From the NCBI GenBank assembly GCA_017590115.1, contig JAGGNK010000003.1:930001-994000 (forward strand): a stretch of DNA of 64,000 nucleotides, in the 5' to 3' direction. Positions 49,650-62,403 of the stretch are shown piece by piece. Each line of letters starts with the position of its first letter. Position 1 is the first letter of the stretch. Below the pieces are notes generated by a model. That model saw only the letters and a program-made list of their open reading frames with translations. It did no database searches and was not told where the DNA came from. The translations under genes were made by a program, and so were the position numbers. This DNA is from Montifringilla adamsi. Its lineage: Eukaryota > Chordata > Aves > Passeriformes > Passeridae.

Positions 49650-49663
49650 TAAGCAGGGGGCGC
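49650..49663 (+). promoter_or_regulatory. Candidate CTCF binding site
   Basis: TAAGCAGGGGGCGC matches the vertebrate CTCF core consensus (CCASYAGRKGGCRS) at 12 of 14 positions, including all of the AGGGGGCGC core. It is a rare GC-rich motif in an AT-rich region. CTCF would bind DNA here to shape loops or insulate. Occupancy cannot be told from sequence. Confidence 0.45.
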
Positions 49664-50119
49664 TCCAGATGGCAGTATTTGTACACATCTGAGATCCAGA
49701 CACAAGATGGATTTGAAGTGACATGACATGAGCAGGAAAGCTATTAACAAGATTGTTCTTCATCAAGGACATCCTGTAACCAGATCACCTGTAACAAGAT
49801 AATCTCACGTGAGAGATAAACTCAACATTTGTTCCATATGATGAAACAGTCCAGAAACGTAATAACATACTGAGGAAACACTGTGAACTGATCAGTTTGG
49901 GAGCACTGGATAAAAGCAAATTCCAAGCTGCTTTGTATCTGACTATTTGTGCTTTTCAGTTCTTCCTATGCTCTTTGCTCAAAAATACCTTCAGAGGGTG
50001 GTAGTTTTACAGATGATCCTATTATTAAACAGAAAATTGAGACAGAATTTTAGGTTTGCAAGATGATAGTGTTTGGAGAGTGTACAAACAACTTTATTGA
50101 TCAATATATCCAACAATAT

Positions 50120-50159
<40 letters not shown>

Positions 50160-52744
50160 GAAGCAATGGGTTTGGGATGTAACTACTTATATATCAGATT
50201 CTGATACAGCATTAATTTTGAGGCCCAAATGTCTACTGTATTTTTAACACAAGAGTTCCTATAGTATAAGTTATATTCTTGCAAATGGTGGGGGAACATG
50301 GTATCTGAAAACTGCATTATAGTTTAATATTTTGTGACTTTATACCAAAAAAAAAAAAGTTATTACAATGTCAAATGATGTTCAGCCTGTGATGTTTTAG
50401 CAAGAAATAAGGAAATAAAACCTCTGATATTGTTATAATACAGTGGATCTTCAAGTGTTTGGATTTCATTAGCAAAGCACTTTAAAAACATTAACAGAAT
50501 CAATCAAAGAGCCAAAAGAGGTAGTTAATAATTGATTCTGTGACAGAGAGAACTCAGTGCCCTACCCAAGGCTGTGGAAGGAGACAGTGTCAGAACCAGT
50601 CACAGGAATCATAATTTCCTATTTCTTAAGCTGGTTTGTTTTTTTTTTCCCCATCAGAAATTTCCTATTCTCTTTCTCAGCAGGTAGTCAGTTTGTCACA
50701 GACATGAATATTGGCGACCCTTTAATTTTATTCTAATAACAATTTTCTTTGAAATAATTATTTAGAAATCAGTATTTGTCACAATATTCTGTAGCAGAGT
50801 ATGCCACAGATGAATGATGTCTTTATGTAAGTCAATATGAGAGTAATGAGGAGCTATCTCTTAAAATAAAGCTCTTTATTTCAGGAAACATTACCTTATG
50901 TTACTTCAACTGCAACTACTAAACAGCAATATTTTTCTCTTCCTGGCAAACTCCATATTAGTTTATTAGTCTGAGTTTTGGTTTGCTTTTTTATTTTTTT
51001 CTTTTGCATCTTTTGCTATGACTACGAAAAATTAGCATGGTTCTGATCAATCACATGAGAGAAAATCCCACTGTTAAAGGAGCAAGTATGTGTTGAGCAA
51101 TATTCATTATGTGATTATTTCAGGAATAGCTGGATACGGTAACTGAATTTTTTATACTATTGACCTTGTGTTGGGTGCCAATATGCACATGCAAATTTAG
51201 GATTTATATATGCTGCTTCAGAAGGGTGACTTGTGAGGTGAGGAGGAGGAAGCATCCTTCCTTTGGCACAGCACATAGGAGTGGGTGCTTCCTCACTGTT
51301 CCCTGTGCAGACCATGCCTCACAGCAGTGTGGAGGATGGGGGCATGGGGAGTGCAAATCCTGAAAAAAATCCAAGTATGATGACACTAACAAATGGAGAG
51401 ACAAAAATTTTGTGGTGGAAAGATTATTGTGCTGCAAAATGCTGCTTTGACAAAATTTAAATGTTCTTTGGAAACATTCCGTTTTTCTCATATTTTCTGA
51501 TAGAAACTCAGCAGAGTTGCTGCCATTCACCCACCTCCCCAACAGCTTGCTTGGCAGGCCTGAGGGACCCAGCTTATGTCAGGGCTCCCAGCACTTCCAG
51601 GCTCTCTGTTGCAGGTGCGAAAGGCTTGCAGGGACCCTGAATGTTGCTACTGCCAAGTACCAGGCTGAATGCTAGAGAGCCTAGAAGCAGGTTATCAGGT
51701 CTCTGGAGCAGTATGGGGTGCTTCATTCTTTGTGCTGAAGTATTACATTGATGGGGTTGGGTTTGGTCTGGCCACTTCTGTTTATTTTCTGGTTTGGTGA
51801 TTTTTTCTTGATCTGTCATCCACAGCTGAGATCCTTTTCTTTTCAGTGCCAAAGTTTTTTGCTCTTCTTTAGAGCATCAGACTTTCCTGCAGAGCTAGAA
51901 ATCCAGGTTTTGATCCACCCTGAACCACCTCACTTGTCCATAGGAAAGCATTCAGTATTTATTGCAGGAAAATCAGGCTCCTACCAAAGTGAGTAATGAC
52001 TGCATCTCATCACGATGAATCACTGAAGAATATCGGAGAGGCAGAGGGAGAGTATTGCTAGCAGGCAAAGATGCTTTTCGGGATTGTAGTACCTAAGGAT
52101 GAGAAAACTACATTGGTTTACCAAGAGTAAATATTTCTGCCATATTTTTGTTTATCACTATGTGTTTGGAGGCGGAAAGAAGCAGCTCAACAGTTTTTTT
52201 GCTGTCATATTCTCTATTTTATGTTTAGCTTTGTTTAAAACCTTGGCATTGAGTTCAGAAGCCATTATGGGTAGACTGTCAGCAGCAAGAGGTTCAGTAT
52301 GTTGATCTTTTCATGTTGTTTTTGTTCTTAGCTCTGCTGCTGCTGAGTTGGTCAGAATGAGGCAGGGTTACAAGCTGCTGGGATGAGTTACAAAATTTTT
52401 ACCTGTAAAAGTCATGACTTCATTTTCAGTTGTAAACTCAGAATAAATGAGAGACAGGTGTTCCATCTTTGATTTGGCCATGGTTCAGGGCTTTTTGCCT
52501 TTAATTTAGTGGCACAATAGCAAGATTGGCTTGGCCATGGAGTTTGTACCACACTGTGTTCTATATTATCTTGTTCTATACCTCAATCATTAATAAATTC
52601 AAGAAATACGGGGAAACATATAAATAGCTGCCAAGATTAAGGCAGATAGAAAGAACTTCATTGTATGCAGTTATTCTAGTTTTAATGTCTTTCTTTCACA
52701 TTGTCTCTCCTATTTCATTATTTTTCCCTCACATTACCAGCCAT
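49664..52744. other. Non-coding stretch
   Basis: Contains a 35-base T run at 50,122-50,156 and somewhat GC-richer unique sequence at 51,220-51,720. No supportable exon or repeat family. Confidence 0.55.
50122..50156. repeat. Homopolymer run of 35 T
   Basis: Uninterrupted T for 35 bases on the plus strand. Confidence 0.9.
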
Positions 52745-53225
52745 CTGATTCTCCTACCCATATTTCTTTGTAGCTGATTCAATGCTCCTTGTCCTGTCTT
52801 GCCCCATCCTTCAAGTTGCCTTCAGATACTGGAAGCCTGCAATTAGTTCAGCCTGAAGCCTTCTCCTTTCCAGGCTGAACTATCCCAATTCTCTCAGCAT
52901 TTCCTCACAGCAGAGGTGCTCCATCCCTCTGACGAACTGAGTGGCCTCCTCTGGTCTTGCTCCAACAGTTCCATGTCCTTCCTGTGCTGAGGACCCCAGA
53001 GCTGGAGGCAGCTCTGCAGGTGGGGTCTCACCAAAGAGGGTCTGACCCCTCTCCCTCCAAAGCTGCCCACGGGGCTTTGGATGCAGCCCAGGATGCATTT
53101 GGCTTTCTGGGCTGCAAGTGCCCATGGCTGGCTCATGTCCAGCTCCTCACCAGCACCCCACACCCTTTGGGGAAGGACAGCTCTTGATCTGTTCATCCCC
53201 CAGCCTGCACTGGGGGTTGCTTTGT
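52745..53225 (-). mobile_element. CR1 LINE 3' fragment
   Basis: On the minus strand the open frame at about 53,100-52,900 reads in the style of the CR1 ORF2 C-terminus: ILGCIQS, then LVRPHLQSCLQLWGPQ, then KDMELLEQDQRRP. It is followed by GAGCACCTCTGCTGTGAGG and GTTCAGCCTGGAAAGGAG, the hallmark CR1 3' sequence, down to AGGACAAGGAGCATT near 52,780. Stops and indels show it is dead. The far 5' part (53,170-53,225) resembles upstream CR1 sequence. The typical short-tandem CR1 tail is not visible, so the 3' end is incomplete or diverged. Confidence 0.88.
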
Positions 53226-54429
53226 CTCTGGTAATTCTGCTACAGAATTACTTGGCTGAGCAGGATATCCACCTGGTCACATCTGATGCAGTGGCCATCA
53301 CTGCTACAATACGCTGAAAGGCTTAGGCACTCCTTCCTTCTGGAAGCCTGGATGACCAAATGGTTTTTTGCATGTTTTTCATGGGGTTTTGGGAGCTCTG
53401 TCTGGCTCACTTCACCTTTTTTTTGTAAGCTTGGAGGACTTGGTCCCCTCTGGGTGGACACCATAACTGAGCTCTCTCAGCAGGTGTAATGAGCAGCAAC
53501 TGATCTAAGCGCTTGTGCTGCAGCACCTTAGTGCCCTTCACAATTTCCTTGCTTGTACAATCTGTCCCACAACTGCCACACCTGTCCTTTCATAAACCAC
53601 ATCCTGCCCTGTTCTCTGAGCTCCTGGTCACTCATAGTCTCTGGAGTCATTTAAATTTGACACTCTGTTCCCGGCAATGTTCTCTCCATGCCTGATTGGT
53701 TTGCAAGGGGTTCTGGATCCTGGCAGGGCTCAGTGCTGAGTCCATGGAAAGTCTGTACATGGTCCCAGAGCCTGCAGGGTACTAAACAAAACTGTGTGTC
53801 ATGAAAAATAAATTGGAAGGGAAAAAAATACTCTACAAAATTATGTGGCATGTCTCATTCCTGTATTGTGTTGTGTGGAGACTCTTTTGAAACTGCATTT
53901 CAAAGGGCTGCTTGGATCAATGGATCAATTTGCTTCAACTCTTCCTAGATGCTGCCTTAGATATACTGACAAAATCCCTCCTTTCAATAATCTCTGACTT
54001 TGGTAAAAATGTGATTGTGATAGATAATAGCGAAGAGCAAAGCTCTAACATCAGTGTTAGCCTGAAAGTCTAAGTTCTGTACGAGAGAGAAAGATCAAGT
54101 GACTCACCTTCAGTAGAGCTGCATGTTTTTAAGACTGCTACTGTGCCAAATAGTATTGAATCAGTAAACTGAAGGGTCCATAAGGCAGCAGGAAAGATAA
54201 AATAGAAAGGAAAAATAAGATGGTGGTGACACTAGTGATAATTAATCTGAACAGACAAAGTGGATAACAGGACAATGACAGTTAAAATAGAAGTCAAAAA
54301 ATAAACAGACAAGTTTTCTTTTCAACAGAAAACTGTAAGTCCTTTTAATGTTAAAGGAAGTTCACAATGAGAGAAAATATTTCTTGATAAAGCAGGGCAA
54401 TTTCAGTATTAATATAACTTATAAAACTG
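53226..54429. other. Non-coding stretch of moderate GC
   Basis: Possibly repeat-derived because it directly continues from the CR1 piece, but no family was recognised. Confidence 0.45.
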
Positions 54430-54670
54430 CTAGTAAAAGTGAAGTAGGAAACCCTATATATATGAAGAGTGGCCCTGTAAAAGAGCCAAATCCTTGATAA
54501 TGGTGGAAAATTATAACTAGGATTTTAAGGGTTTGGGGGCAGGTATTATGGACTGAAGAGACAAGTTCTGAGAGGTTCCCTTTTCCAAATAGCATTAATT
54601 TTCCTGGTTTCAGCTTTAGCCAGCTGCTTTTCATCCAGGTGCTGATTTTGGCTGGAGTATTGGGAGGATA
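54430..54670 (-). mobile_element. L2-like LINE reverse transcriptase C-terminal fragment
   Basis: An open minus-strand frame contains ISTWMKSSWLKLKPGKLMLF at about 54,646-54,587, followed by KILVIIFHH near 54,529-54,503. In L2 and related LINEs the RT palm ends in a 'W M ... N x L K L N x x K T E' block followed by 'L G V x x D', and the match in order and spacing is good. This would be an old copy. The exact clade (L2 versus CR1/L3) is not certain. Confidence 0.55.
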
Positions 54671-57600
54671 AATGCTATATCCTGTAAGCATGGAGTAGAA
54701 TATTTGCATACCCTTTTATATTTCCCAGAGAATTCAAAATATATGGTGGAAAATAATGACAGTGTCATGCCAATCATCACCCTAAGTGTCAGAAAATTTG
54801 CATCACTGACTTTCTTTGTCAAGAGAAGAACACTTAACAATATGATCCAGTGGGTTCTTTGTTTGTCTGAATTATTTAGAAATGTCTTTTTGTATCTAAA
54901 TACCAACAGTAATGAACCTCACTAGACTTCCTGATCATCAGATCTAGATTGTGGTTTTCCCAAAGAGCCTATCAAAAATTAAATATTACCTGAGGATTAT
55001 CATCTGACATCCCAGAAAAAGGGTCAGTCATTAAAAAATACTTTCAGGAGAAATGCACTGCTGCAGTTTATAGCTCAGCCAGTTCTCTGTTCCTCACTTC
55101 TGCATTCTTTATTGAATTATATTATTTTCTAAAATATATACAAATCTCTTATCAAGAGTTAATTATCTGATTCTCAGTGAATCCATATTTGAGCTTAAGA
55201 CTGTCACTGCTACCATGAGACAATGTGTTTTCCCATAGGAAAAGTTGCTGATATAATTGTTTACAAGATTTTTTCCTGGGGAATGCATCTATGCTACAAA
55301 GGAAAAAATAACTGACTCTGAATCTTTTAATGAATACCTATTTGTGCTGTAACAGATCCATTTTAAGAACCGTAAGTCTACCAAGAGACAGAGTAGCATG
55401 CAAAACACAGAGGGTACATAAACTGCTACATTCCTATTGATAACTGAGACCGTGGTAGATCAGTCTGGACATGCACTTATCATATAATGCTACAGTTTTA
55501 TCTAAGAAAAATAAACTTTTCCATTAGAGGTATCATCAGGATTTGTTAAGATCTCTATATTTTCAAGGACTCTGTCTTTGTCCTGCTAAGGGTACCAGGG
55601 TTCTATGACTGTGTTTCCACACCTTCTTCTAATATTTCCACTTTATTAATAAAGAACATTTTCTTAGAATAAAAATGTTCCCTAAAAATGAAACAGTACT
55701 TGCGAAAAATCTCTTCTCATAATCCACAGCTTTGAAGGTTATGATGGTAAAGGAACAAAATTTCTGTAAATTTTCTAGTGAAGTTGTGTGTCATCTATAC
55801 ACTTAATAAAATATCTTGTCAATCCTTGTTACAAACTCCAATGTTCTAGAACATTTTTATTCTGAACTGTAGAGGGATTATTCATTTGAAATTGAAAAGT
55901 CAGTCTGCAGACTCCAAATTAAATAATTTTCCTTGCTAAGAACAGGGAAAATTAGGTGAGCAAGTAATTGAGTAGTCATGATGAGATAAGAACTCCAAAG
56001 AAGGGGAGCTTCTGCTGACTTGATGTCAGCAGAAAGATTCTCTGCTCACAATCCAATGCTATAGAAGTAATATTTTGGAGAAGATATGTAGCTTTGTCAC
56101 ATATGCTTATTATCCCAATATCCTTCATATGGTAACCTCCAGACACTGCTGCTTCATGAAAAGGAAATTATGAATAAAATGCTCTAGACTTCCCCTAGCT
56201 AGGACTTATTTGAAAATCTAAGTCAGTAATACTCTTTAAAAATATTAATTATTAGCTAGGGGCAACATAGAGTACTAGATTCCTACTGACAAGCAGATAT
56301 TATAATTTTGGGCACAAAATTCAGTACAAGCTTCTGACTGCAGTACACTTGAAATCAGTAACAGCAACATTACCACTAATAGTCATGAATTCAGCCCTAG
56401 AATTTTATACAATTGTTTTTTAGCAAATGCAAGAAAGATTCTGCAAATTATCCATTCACACATCAAATTATCTCACATAAAATTTCTCACACTGTTCTCC
56501 ACAGTGAATCCAGCTGACTCATTTGTTCATTTTTCACTAGTAGTGATCTATTTACATGTCTATATAGACTCATCTTCCAGTAGGCATTCTTTAACAATAT
56601 CTACACAGTTCCTGCTATGGAGAAGTCAAATAAATCAAATAAATAAGAGTATAAAATATACAGGAAAAGAGCACAAAACCCCTACAAGTACTGAATCATA
56701 TTTCTAAAGCTAAGAAAGTAGAAGGTGAGGGATTTAATCTATAAAAGTGAAATAATATCTGGCTAATGAGTCAAAATCAAACATATTAAAGAGAAATTGT
56801 GGTATAAAGACTACCAAAGGATTTAACACAGATTGTGAAAATAATTATAATAAATCTCTTTGTCTATAGCTGAACAACGAGTTGGTAAAAGCAGTTTTGA
56901 GAGGTGTCATCAACAGAGGATTCAGGACAGATCAATAACAGCTATATATGTATAAAACACTGGGGTTTTAGCGTCTTTCCACCTTACCTTAAAGATGCTG
57001 CTTTAGGGGGACAGCTGAATTGATTTCTTGTTTTAAGAATATTGTGACAAGATCCTGCAAGGTTAATCACGAGAAACATATTCTTTTCAGTGCAGATAAA
57101 ATGCCAATAAGATAATATGGAGGGGGGAGAGAAATGAAGGCATTTCTTTAGGTGAGAAAAAACAGTGGTATTCAGTTTTTTACAGTAGAAGTGGATAAAG
57201 AAGACCCAGGATAACACACTGGAAATTTTGTGGTAAAAGGTGGGAATTCAGGGAGAATTTTTTAATAATGTCAGAGTTGCAATATATGAAATGAGTTGCA
57301 AAAATTGTATCATCATAGCAAGTATTATAAATAAATGTAAGAGGTATCTTGATATTTTTATGAAAAAGGAGGACACTGAAGGGAGTGACAATGCAGCAAA
57401 CAGGCTTTTTGAGACAAGCAGTTTCTTCCTGTCCAGCAGATCTGTATGTCCTTTAGCACTCATTTTAATGAATGAGGCATTTCAGAGGCATTACTACCTT
57501 CACTTTTCACCGTCTGTTAAATCCAGATGCATTTACTTCATTGTGTTACCTATATACAGTGTCTCTCAGTGTAATTCTTAATATCTACACAAAAGCACTA

Positions 57601-59743
57601 TCAACCACTGCTGAGGGCCAAAATCTTAGCTCCTCTTAAAGAAAATAAGTCTTAAATTGTGCCCCTGGAAGATGCTTCTATACTCTTGCAAAAAAGCCCT
57701 TGATAAACTGTCACATTTAAAAATATGCAGATTTTTATTTATTTGTGTCTGAATTTTGCTTTGTTTGTATGAAATAAACATGTTGACAAGTTTTCAATAG
57801 ATGCTGCTGACCTTCTATTGGGTCAGAAACTTCTGGTGACAAATCCTGCTCCTGCAGACTCCTCAATTTTATTATAGAAAAAGGGGAGAACACAGTAGGT
57901 TTTTCAAATGCTGATTTCTATGTGATTTGGGAATAATCATAAGTCCTTTAAGATCTCACAACTTTCCATATCAACAGGCAGTGTTTTCAGATAAAGGGAC
58001 ATATTTTCTCTCTCTCTGCAGATCAGGACAGAAATGTGCTTCAAAACACATTCTGTATGTAAAATCAGAAAATTTTGAGTTTTAACAACCTTACCACAAC
58101 TACCATCAAAAGGGCTTCTGACAGGCCAAGTAGTTTTAAGGTTGTTTGCAAATTTATTTTGCCACCTCTGCTTTTACCAGACTGTACTTGTCAAAAATAC
58201 ATAAAAGAAGTTACCACATTCCTACTTTCAAGGATTTCCAACATAATGTAAGCATTTGGAAATAAACAGTTTCCTTCTAAATAATGTATATAACTAATTA
58301 GACTATGTAAAGCTTCCTGCTTTTGTGGAAGGTTTTATCTATTAACGTCTAACTATGGAAGGTTAAAGAACTCAATGACTAATAACTTCCAGAAGGTATT
58401 TTCTTTTTTCCTTTACTACATCATTACATACATCCATTGATACAATTTTTGAGTAATAGACAAGGATGTGGTTGATCATATCAGTAAAGGAAGATTTCTG
58501 ATAGATTCCAGTGATGATATTATAAGGACAACAATGCATCTAACATAGTCTAATAAAAAATATGTCTCCTCTCTCCTAATATTGTGAACAAGTACAATTA
58601 AAATTACTATTCATGTCATGTTACCAACTTTGTGTTCTTCTTACTAGGACCTTGTGTAAATCATGAGGAAAGATGACAGATTTCACACATTAGTCATGGC
58701 AAAATGCTAAATTTCACAATTAGTCATAGGCTATTAGAAAATGATCTAGAAATCTAGTTAAAGTCATTTTTATCATTAAGCAGCTATTTAATATTGTCTT
58801 CATAGCAAACTTGAATGCATTGCATGGCAACTCTTTAATTTCTAGTTTCAATATCAAACACAAAGTACCTATTTTTCTAACACCTCAGATACACATTTCT
58901 GAAAACAATTTTTTTTGCTATATACGTGCCAGTTTGCAACAGTGAGAGAAGTCAAATTTCTGTATTAAAATCTGGATATTTCCACCTTGTAACAAAATAT
59001 AGAATATCAAATTTAGATACTTTCTGCAGTGTTGTTATTTAACTTTAAAAACTCCTGCATTTTGCACTTATAACTGGTTTTCAAGTGTCCCCAGAAATTT
59101 TTATTTATTTAATGGGTCTACAGAGACAGTGTTTTCCTACAGTTTTGGGTTACTGGATCATTTATTATCTAACTTGTAATTTAGAAGGATGAAGATCTGC
59201 TGACCTTCAGCATCTTCTCCTAATGCATCAACTATGTCAATGGATACACTGAAATTTGTAACTAGATCTTCAGCCTCCTGCTTTACCTTGGATCATGATG
59301 CTAATTTTTTCAGCTCATCCTTCATGACAGTTTGGGTCATTTATGACAACTTTGGTTAGTATCATTATGTGTATTTACATATAATTTTAAGAAACAATGC
59401 AATTTTGGTTGGTTCATTTTTCAGACACTGAAGACCTACAAGGACCTGAAGAGTAATCAGACTTTCATTTCAGCTGCACAGAGTTTTATAGGTTGATACA
59501 AAGATGAGAGCAAAGCCAAGTGTGAGTTACTTAGATTACCCTACTGTGAAAATCTAAGACTACTCATCATCAAGTACTTTTTTCTAGTATGCTTCTAAAT
59601 ATTTACAACAGCCACACACTATCATGTGCTGTTGTACTTCCCAAGTGCTTCTCTTCTTTTTGAAATTATCCTTAATTTAGTTTGAAAGTATGATATCTAA
59701 ACAATACTGGAACTGGCTGGATAGAAAGTTTCTAACATGGTTT
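54671..59743. other. AT-rich non-coding stretch
   Basis: Open frames up to 113 codons occur, but none has recognisable motifs or a codon pattern unlike the background. No structured repeat supported. Confidence 0.55.
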
Positions 59744-60222
59744 TGAGTATTAGAGAGAAAGTATTAGTAATAGAAAATACTTTATTACAGTGCACTTGTC
59801 ACTCAGAGGATTGTTCCTCTGAGTGCCCCAAGCATCGGTAGAGTTTTTATCATACACACTGATTACAGATTCATCAGCTATCCCTGGTTACTCGATGTAT
59901 ATTTATTAGTGTATTTTACATACTGCACCTCTTGTCAAAATCCCTATATGGTCCTTCTCAGGTCTTCTTTGGTGGTCTTCAATGTCAGGTGTCCTTTCTA
60001 GGTGGCTTTTCCTCAACCCCAGCTTTTGAGTTAGCACAGTATTGTTGTTTTGCATAACTTCTGCTTTGTCAGCCTTGCAGAGTTGAGCTGGCATCCTGCT
60101 TGCATTTTGCACAGCTCCTCTTTGCCTAAGTTACATCCTTTATCTATTTCTCCCATGCTGTGCTGTTCTGTTTGACTGTCCTTGTGAGAGTAATATGCTG
60201 TTCTGTTCCACTGTTTGTATCA
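59744..60222 (-). repeat. 3' LTR (479 bp) of the second ERV
   Basis: The minus strand starts TGATACAAACAG at 60,222, directly after a polypurine tract, and ends CTAATACTCA at 59,744, so the ends are TG and CA. The poly(A) signal AATAAA lies at 59,786-59,781. A perfect 11-bp hairpin sits just upstream of it at 59,800-59,825, as expected of an R-region fold. A 68-codon frame inside the LTR is incidental. Confidence 0.85.
59800..59825 (-). repeat. Perfect R-region hairpin of the second LTR
   Basis: CACTCAGAGGA and TCCTCTGAGTG form an 11-bp stem with a 4-base loop, 13 bases upstream of AATAAA on the transcribed strand. Such folds are known near the poly(A) signals of several retroviruses. Confidence 0.8.
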
Positions 60223-60238
60223 AGTCTCCCCTTCTCTT
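60223..60238 (-). promoter_or_regulatory. Polypurine tract of the second ERV
   Basis: Minus strand AAGAGAAGGGGAGACT directly abuts the LTR start TGATAC. Confidence 0.8.
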
Positions 60239-60649
60239 GAGACTAAGTTCCTTAAGGGAGCTGGTCCATTAATATCTGTATTTCATTTTATAGTATAAGA
60301 CATTACAACAGCTGAATCACAATGCAAACTAAAACACACACAATTACTATGGTGACATTACAAACGTGTTGTAAAGTTCATCTGGGTAGCCATGAATAAG
60401 TTTGATCCAGATTTCTTCAGATCTCCAGGAGGTGTCATCTTGAGCTGTGCATTGCCAAATTTGTATTTGTTTCCAGATTTCCTGGACATCTGTAGACACT
60501 CTACCCCTTTGATAGGAAAGACTTAAGCATCTTGGGTTTTTCTCAGACAGCTGTTTAATTACTCAAGTGGCTTCAGACCTTTTAATTCTGGAATAATGTA
60601 TCCATGATTTTACTCCATTCAGTTTCAATGCAGTAAAAGTTGTCAATAG

Positions 60650-61485
60650 TACTTGGTACAGTACAAATTCATTTTGGCTGAAGCAAAACAGTTTCCCGGA
60701 CTGTCAAGTAGACCCAATCTCCTGGTAAGAACTCATGCACTGATGTGTCCAATCCCATAAGACTACTCACTAAGCACCACTGCTCAGAGAAAATTCTGTA
60801 AAGTTGTGCTAAAAGAAATGAGGTAATTATTCAAATAGATCCCATCTTTTATGTGTCTGTTTCCTGGAATGTAAGGTACTTGGCAGGACTGACCATACAG
60901 CAGCTCACAGAGGCTTATTTTGCTGGTCCCTGGCAGCTGAATTGGAATTCAAAGTCGAGCAACAGGCAAGGCTTGGACCCATATTAAGGAGGTTTCCTGA
61001 TGTATTTTATACAGCTGCAATTCGATTATGTAATTCAGCTCTGTAATCTGCCACTAGCTTAGGGCCTATGAGTATGAAGATACCAAGCTATTTCCAATGC
61101 TTCCCTAGCCAGTAGTACCACTTCTACAATAAAAGGGAAATCTCTGTCTTATGACATCCCAAAGGTATCCTGAATCTAGGAATTACTTGATTCAAGTATT
61201 TTAATCACTTCTCTAGCCTGGTGGGTGCAACAAAGGAAGGCTAGGTCACACAGAAAAGGTATCCACCAGAACTAGAAGGTATTTGTAAACCCCCTTTTTA
61301 GGACAATTTTGTAAAATCAATCTGCCTGTATTCATTTGAACATTTCCAGATTTTACAGCTCCTAGAACTGCTTTGGTAGCCAAGTCAGGGTTGCTCCTTT
61401 CACAAACTATCAATTTTTGGACTCTTGATTGTACAATCTGAGTACTTTTAGATCCACATTTAGATAGATTTTGCAAATGTTTCAA
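60650..61485 (-). pseudogene. pol: Integrase remnant of the second ERV
   Basis: The frame at 61,485-61,246 carries a CERSNPD zinc-finger tail followed by KKGVYKYLLVLVDTFS, the start of the catalytic core as in gamma-type integrases. Further down, pieces such as CELLYGQ (about 60,910) and PGDWVYL (about 60,720) mark the core end and SH3-like domain, in different frames and with stops. The catalytic Asp-Asp-Glu set cannot all be traced, and part of the core is deleted between about 61,240 and 61,000. Confidence 0.8.
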
Positions 61486-61699
61486 AAGTTTTTAAGTACT
61501 CCAATAAGTGGCTTTAAGTTCACAATCCACTATGTTATGAATGATCTCTTCAGGGACTACTATTTGCCCAGTTAAGGTAACTGCCCAGCCTTGTGAATCA
61601 CATTATTCTCCTAAGGCTTAAATTAATTGACAGTCTTTATCGCCCTACTTTGGTTTTTTTTACTGGGAGAAGTATCTCTGGCAAGAGTATTAAAGATAA

Positions 61700-62345
61700 A
61701 ACTTTGTTTTCTAATGTCCTTTTTATTGTGGCGTCTTTGGCTGCCTTGTCAGCTAAATGATTCCCCAATTCTGGCTTGTTCTTACTTCTTCAACTGCTCT
61801 TTAATGCATGACAGTAACTTGCGCTGGTTTCTTTCAAGTAAATCCAAGGACTATTTTTCATTTTTGATCAGTGTGCCTTGAGATGTCAAAAGGACTATTT
61901 CCTTCTAGATGGCTCAATGTGTATGTACCATTCCAAAATAATATTTTGAATCAGTTCAAATGTTACCGTGTTTTCCTTTACTCAATTCCAAAGTGTGAAT
62001 GAGTGCAATTAGTTCTGCTTTCTGGGCCAAAACACCAGAGGGGCATGTGCCCAATAAGATTATCTCATGGTGTGTAGTTACTTCATATCAAGGTAGCTGC
62101 TTTCCATCTCGTCCAAAGCTCCCATCAGTAAACAATTCCCAATCAGGTCTTCCAAGGACCTGTCTCCTAGGTCTGCAATAATTCACTTCTTTTATAATCT
62201 GTAAGAAACCGTGCTCCATGGTATCTTCTACTTGTTGGGCAGACAAGAACAGAGAAGGGTTAAAGATGTAAATTGTTTTGAGTGTCACATCATCTTTCTC
62301 CGGCAAGACTATCTGGTATTTTAGCATCAGTCTAGGACATAGTCA
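61700..62345 (-). pseudogene. pol: RT-connection and RNase H remnant of the second ERV
   Basis: An open frame at 62,327-62,088 holds a connection segment, then WELFTDGSF, the first RNase H catalytic motif. After a frame change, AQKAELIAL near 62,020 and TDSKYYFG near 61,945 follow, the second and third catalytic regions. The order and spacing are those of a class I ERV. Stops are frequent. Confidence 0.8.
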
Positions 62346-62403
62346 GTGACACCTTTTCTGCTCAAGTAACAACTGCACCATACATAAATAAGCACTAGAA
62401 AGT

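Larger units (their letters stand above)
59744..62345 (-). mobile_element. Second, more decayed class I ERV (pol remnants plus 3' LTR)
   Basis: A minus-strand remnant of a different lineage from the element at 3.3-9.5 kb. RT-connection and RNase H begin near 62,340, integrase follows to about 60,650, and only about 430 bases separate integrase from the polypurine tract, so env is almost entirely gone. The 3' LTR is complete. Everything 5' of the RT connection is missing. Many stops and frameshifts show greater decay than in the first element. Confidence 0.88.

Noticed and set aside
51204..51542. 112-codon minus-strand frame
   Set aside because: Overlaps other open frames on both strands, with no motif or homology I recognise.
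57240..57581. 113-codon plus-strand frame
   Set aside because: No family feature; AT-rich background makes such lengths unremarkable across 64 kb.
59906..60112. 68-codon minus-strand frame
   Set aside because: Lies entirely in the LTR of the second ERV.
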